A model generated the notes under the pieces. It had not been told where the DNA came from. It made no database searches and saw nothing but the letters and a program-made list of their open reading frames with translations. Below, one piece after another: positions 6,907 to 8,601 of a stretch of DNA of 8,601 nt. The translations under genes were made by a program, and so were the position numbers. The stretch comes from Pseudomonadota bacterium (GTDB lineage: Bacteria; Myxococcota; UBA9042; PHBI01): NCBI GenBank assembly GCA_005788935.1, contig SYAK01000348.1, positions 1-8,601 on the forward strand, written 5' to 3'. The first letter of the stretch is position 1. Each line of letters starts with the position of its first letter.

Positions 6907-7226
6907 GCGCGGCTCTCCGTGTGTCCGGGTGGCGAGGCGGGCGGGCGCCCCGGACGACGTGGCGACAGCTACTGCGGCTCGCGGCGGGACGCAAGCGCCG
7001 CGCATCGCGGATGCCCGACCGGACGACGGCCACGCCCGAGCGCGCTTGGGGGGGAACGGCTTCGAGTGCCGGGGGCGCGGGCGCGGTGGCGTCAGAGTTG
7101 CGCGCACGGCCTCGGTGAGCCGACCTCCGTCGGGAGGACCCAGGCATCGGCCCGCTCGCGGCGAGTTCCTTGCGTCGGGCGCGATTCCGGGTTCCCCTGC
7201 CACCTCCCTCGTTCCGGGACGAAGCC
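6907..7226. other. Divergent 320-base intergenic region between the phosphoesterase and NAD kinase
   Basis: No gene or RNA was recognised here. TTGCGTC occurs on the minus strand at 6994-6988, 82 bases upstream of the phosphoesterase start, and on the plus strand at 7170-7176, about 50 bases upstream of the NAD kinase start. Each could be a poor -35 box, but the -10 positions 17 bases on (TAGCTG and TCCCCT) are weak. The region also has a G-rich plus-strand stretch near 7045-7090. Promoters for both genes must lie here or nearby, but I cannot place them securely. Confidence 0.5.
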
Positions 7227-8081
7227 GTGCCGCACCCCCGCATCGCTGTCATCGAGAAGCCGCCCGCGCGCGCCCCCGCGACCCATCCGGCGGACCCCGA
7301 CAGCGCCGCGCTCGCGGCCCGGTATGCCCTCGCACGCAGCGAACACGAGGCCTCGACCCACGCTGTGCGGGAGGCCATCACGACACGCGGGCTCGAGGCA
7401 CACTGGCTGCTTCAGCCAACGTTGCCCGCCAACACCCACTTTGATCTCATCCTCTCGGTTGGCGGTGACGGCACGTTCCTGCTCGCCTCGCGCCTCGGAA
7501 GCTCCGCCCCGCTGCTCGGCGTCAACTCCTCGCCGTCCACGTCGATCGGGCGCTACTGCGCCGCCCACGCCGCCACGCTCGGCCCGCTGCTCGACGCCAT
7601 CATCGCGGGCACAGCGCCGATTGCGCGCCTCCTTCGCCTCCACGTCACGATCGATGACGCCCCCCTGCCCTTCGACGCGCTCAACGACGCCCTCTTCGCC
7701 GCCCGCTGCCCCGTCACGGCCGCCCGCTACGCCTTCTTGCTGCCCGACGGACTCGACATCCAGCTCTCGTCCGGGATTTGGGTCGCGACTCCGACCGGCT
7801 CGACAGGCGCCATCCGCTCGGCGGGCGGCGAGGTCGTCGACGACAGCGACGGGCGCCTCCAGTGGCGAGTCCGCGAACCCTTCATCGGCGGGGTCCGCGC
7901 CCCGCGGGCCCTCGCCGGCTTTTCGGGCGAGGGCTTCGAGGTGATCTCGCGCCACGCGGACAACGCGGTCTGGCTTGACGGCCACTCCACGCCCTACCCC
8001 GCGCCATTTGGCGCGCGGGTCCGCTTCTCGCCCTCGGCCACCCCGCTTGGCGCGCACCTCCCGCCGACCCGGCTGCGCTGA
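7227..8081 (+). CDS. nadK: NAD kinase, NADK2-like motif variant
   Basis: Encodes 284 residues from GTG 7227. NAD kinase phosphorylates NAD to NADP in the cytoplasm using ATP or polyphosphate. The hallmark GGDGT loop is at residues 79-83. The usual Asn-Glu pair appears as LND (152-154), and the glycine-rich loop reads TPTGSTGAIRSAGG (188-201) where most enzymes have TPTGSTAYxLSAGG. After GGDGT, the usual GxNxGxLGFL block is replaced by GVNSSPSTSIGRYC (98-111), close to the GVNTDPxRSxGxxC pattern of the mitochondrial/NADK2-type branch. The N-terminal PRIAVIEKP (4-12) is the expected first strand. The only upstream alternative is TTG 7170, which would add an Arg/Pro-rich stretch; no ATG lies near. 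The ribosome binding site is poor (GGGACGAAG). Activity is very likely, since the core motifs are intact; the subfamily is inferred. Confidence 0.88.
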   Translation: MPHPRIAVIEKPPARAPATHPADPDSAALAARYALARSEHEASTHAVREAITTRGLEAHWLLQPTLPANTHFDLILSVGGDGTFLLASRLGSSAPLLGVNSSPSTSIGRYCAAHAATLGPLLDAIIAGTAPIARLLRLHVTIDDAPLPFDALNDALFAARCPVTAARYAFLLPDGLDIQLSSGIWVATPTGSTGAIRSAGGEVVDDSDGRLQWRVREPFIGGVRAPRALAGFSGEGFEVISRHADNAVWLDGHSTPYPAPFGARVRFSPSATPLGAHLPPTRLR

Positions 8082-8446
8082 GGCCCTGAACGCCTGCAAT
8101 GGCACGACGGGCGCGCGGAGACTTTGTTCCGGTCTCGGGCTGCGGGTCGCATGGGCGATGACGGCGCCCGGGTTGTCGGCTGATTGCCTGGGCCTCAACC
8201 CCTTCCCGACCGCCCGGCAGGCCGTCCTGCGGCGCGTTCGCCACCCGACCCGCATCTCGCGGTTTCCCGTCGCTGCCGGCCGTGCTAACGGGCCCCTCGC
8301 GTGGGGTCGCCCACGAGCCCCGGGACCTGCGTCCAACGCGCGCCTGGTTCCGGGCGGCGGCCTCCGAGGCCGGCCTCCGATGTCTGTCGGAGCGCCTTGA
8401 AGACCGCCGAACAGACCGCTGGAAACGCAGTCAGGAGCCGAGCACC
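8082..8446 (+). other. 365-base leader/intergenic region before glyA with several inverted repeats
   Basis: No protein gene was recognised. Visible inverted repeats are: TGCGGGTCG (8141-8149) with CGACCCGCA (8246-8254), enclosing GGGCG/CGCCC (8153-8157, 8165-8169) and GCAGG/CCTGC (8217-8221, 8226-8230); CGTGGG/CCCACG with a GTCG loop (8300-8315); CGGCC/GGCCG (8358-8372); and CTCCGA/TCGGAG (8375-8392). These could form a structured leader for glyA or simply reflect high G+C. No known riboswitch consensus could be matched in full, and no convincing promoter was found. Confidence 0.4.
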
Positions 8447-8601
8447 ATGCAGCCGCACCTCTCCCAGGTCGACCCGGACATCGCCCGCCTCATCCACCTC
8501 GAGGCCGAGCGCCAGCGCGACCAGATCCGCCTCATCGCCTCCGAGAACTACGTCAGCCTCGCGATCCTCGAGGCGACGGGCAGCGTGCTGACGAACAAGT
8601 A
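8447..8601 (+). CDS. glyA: Serine hydroxymethyltransferase, N-terminal fragment
   Basis: The frame runs from ATG 8447 for 51 codons plus two bases to the window edge. The enzyme is PLP-dependent and cytoplasmic. It converts serine and tetrahydrofolate to glycine and methylene-tetrahydrofolate, the main source of one-carbon units. The visible part contains the very conserved block [23 protein letters not shown] (29-51), with the Ser and Asn-Tyr positions of the N-terminal arm, just before the YAEGYPG segment expected next. Leu38 stands where Pro is usual (VSP). AGGAG lies nine bases upstream (8433-8437). It sits 365 bases behind the NAD kinase gene on the same strand and probably has its own leader. 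Identification is firm despite the truncation. Confidence 0.95.
   Translation, partial: MQPHLSQVDPDIARLIHLEAERQRDQIRLIASENYVSLAILEATGSVLTNK

Noticed and set aside
7045..7095. G-quadruplex in the G-rich plus-strand stretch
   Set aside because: The four G-runs needed are not present with short loops. One gap is about 16 bases and the last runs have only two G.
6907..7203. Upstream extension of the phosphoesterase frame by 99 codons
   Set aside because: The sequence is Arg/Ala/Pro-rich without motifs, whereas ATG 6906 has GGAGAG at good spacing and directly precedes the GDVHG motif.
5401..7944. An 847-codon open frame on the plus strand across the lipoprotein, phosphoesterase and NAD kinase genes
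   Set aside because: It covers genes with clear motifs on both strands in other frames, and its translation is Arg/Ser/Pro-rich filler. It is a high-G+C artefact.
8141..8254. ZTP (pfl) riboswitch before glyA, suggested by GGGTCG and a GACCGCCCGGCA-like stretch
   Set aside because: The conserved GGGGAGC segment is missing before CGACCC, and the 3' CGCCTGGGCA element is not matched in the right order. Only fragments agree.
8399..8446. Glycine riboswitch, suggested by GACCGCCGAA
   Set aside because: The paired GGAGAG start and the CTCTCAGG-type end of the aptamer are absent, so a single short match is not enough.

Overview
This window comes from a very GC-rich bacterial chromosome (roughly 70% G+C by eye). 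Genes use strong GAGGAG-type ribosome binding sites and GTG as well as ATG starts. The mix of genes (a homoserine dehydrogenase with an ACT domain, a secreted HEAT-repeat protein, a zinc-ribbon/Tudor-like protein and an NADK2-like NAD kinase) fits a myxobacterium-type organism (Myxococcota, formerly Deltaproteobacteria). That assignment is inference, because no rRNA or other phylogenetic marker gene is complete here.

Layout, left to right. Positions 1-2573, minus strand: the N-terminal part of an AMP-forming acyl-CoA synthetase, cut by the left edge, and upstream of it a secreted HEAT-repeat protein with a hairpin after its stop. Positions 2574-2822: a divergent control region. Positions 2823-5118, plus strand: a tight three-gene unit of homoserine dehydrogenase (hom), a GtrA-like four-helix membrane protein that starts inside the hom stop codon, and a zinc-ribbon protein with a C-terminal Tudor-like domain. 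Positions 5106-6906, minus strand: a lipoprotein whose 3' end overlaps the zinc-ribbon gene tail to tail, and a calcineurin-like metallophosphoesterase upstream of it. Positions 7227-8601, plus strand: an NAD kinase of unusual motif type and, after a 365-base gap with several inverted repeats, the start of serine hydroxymethyltransferase (glyA), cut by the right edge.

Functionally this is mostly housekeeping metabolism: the threonine/methionine branch (hom), one-carbon/glycine metabolism (glyA), NADP supply (NAD kinase) and fatty-acid activation (acyl-CoA synthetase). A few envelope proteins of unknown job are mixed in. I see no mobile elements, CRISPR arrays, tRNA or rRNA genes, and no convincing new defence or mobile system. 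The points most worth a second look are the zinc-ribbon/Tudor-like protein cotranscribed with hom, the divergent NAD kinase motifs, a shared TTGCGTC element upstream of three neighbouring genes, and the structured gap before glyA.
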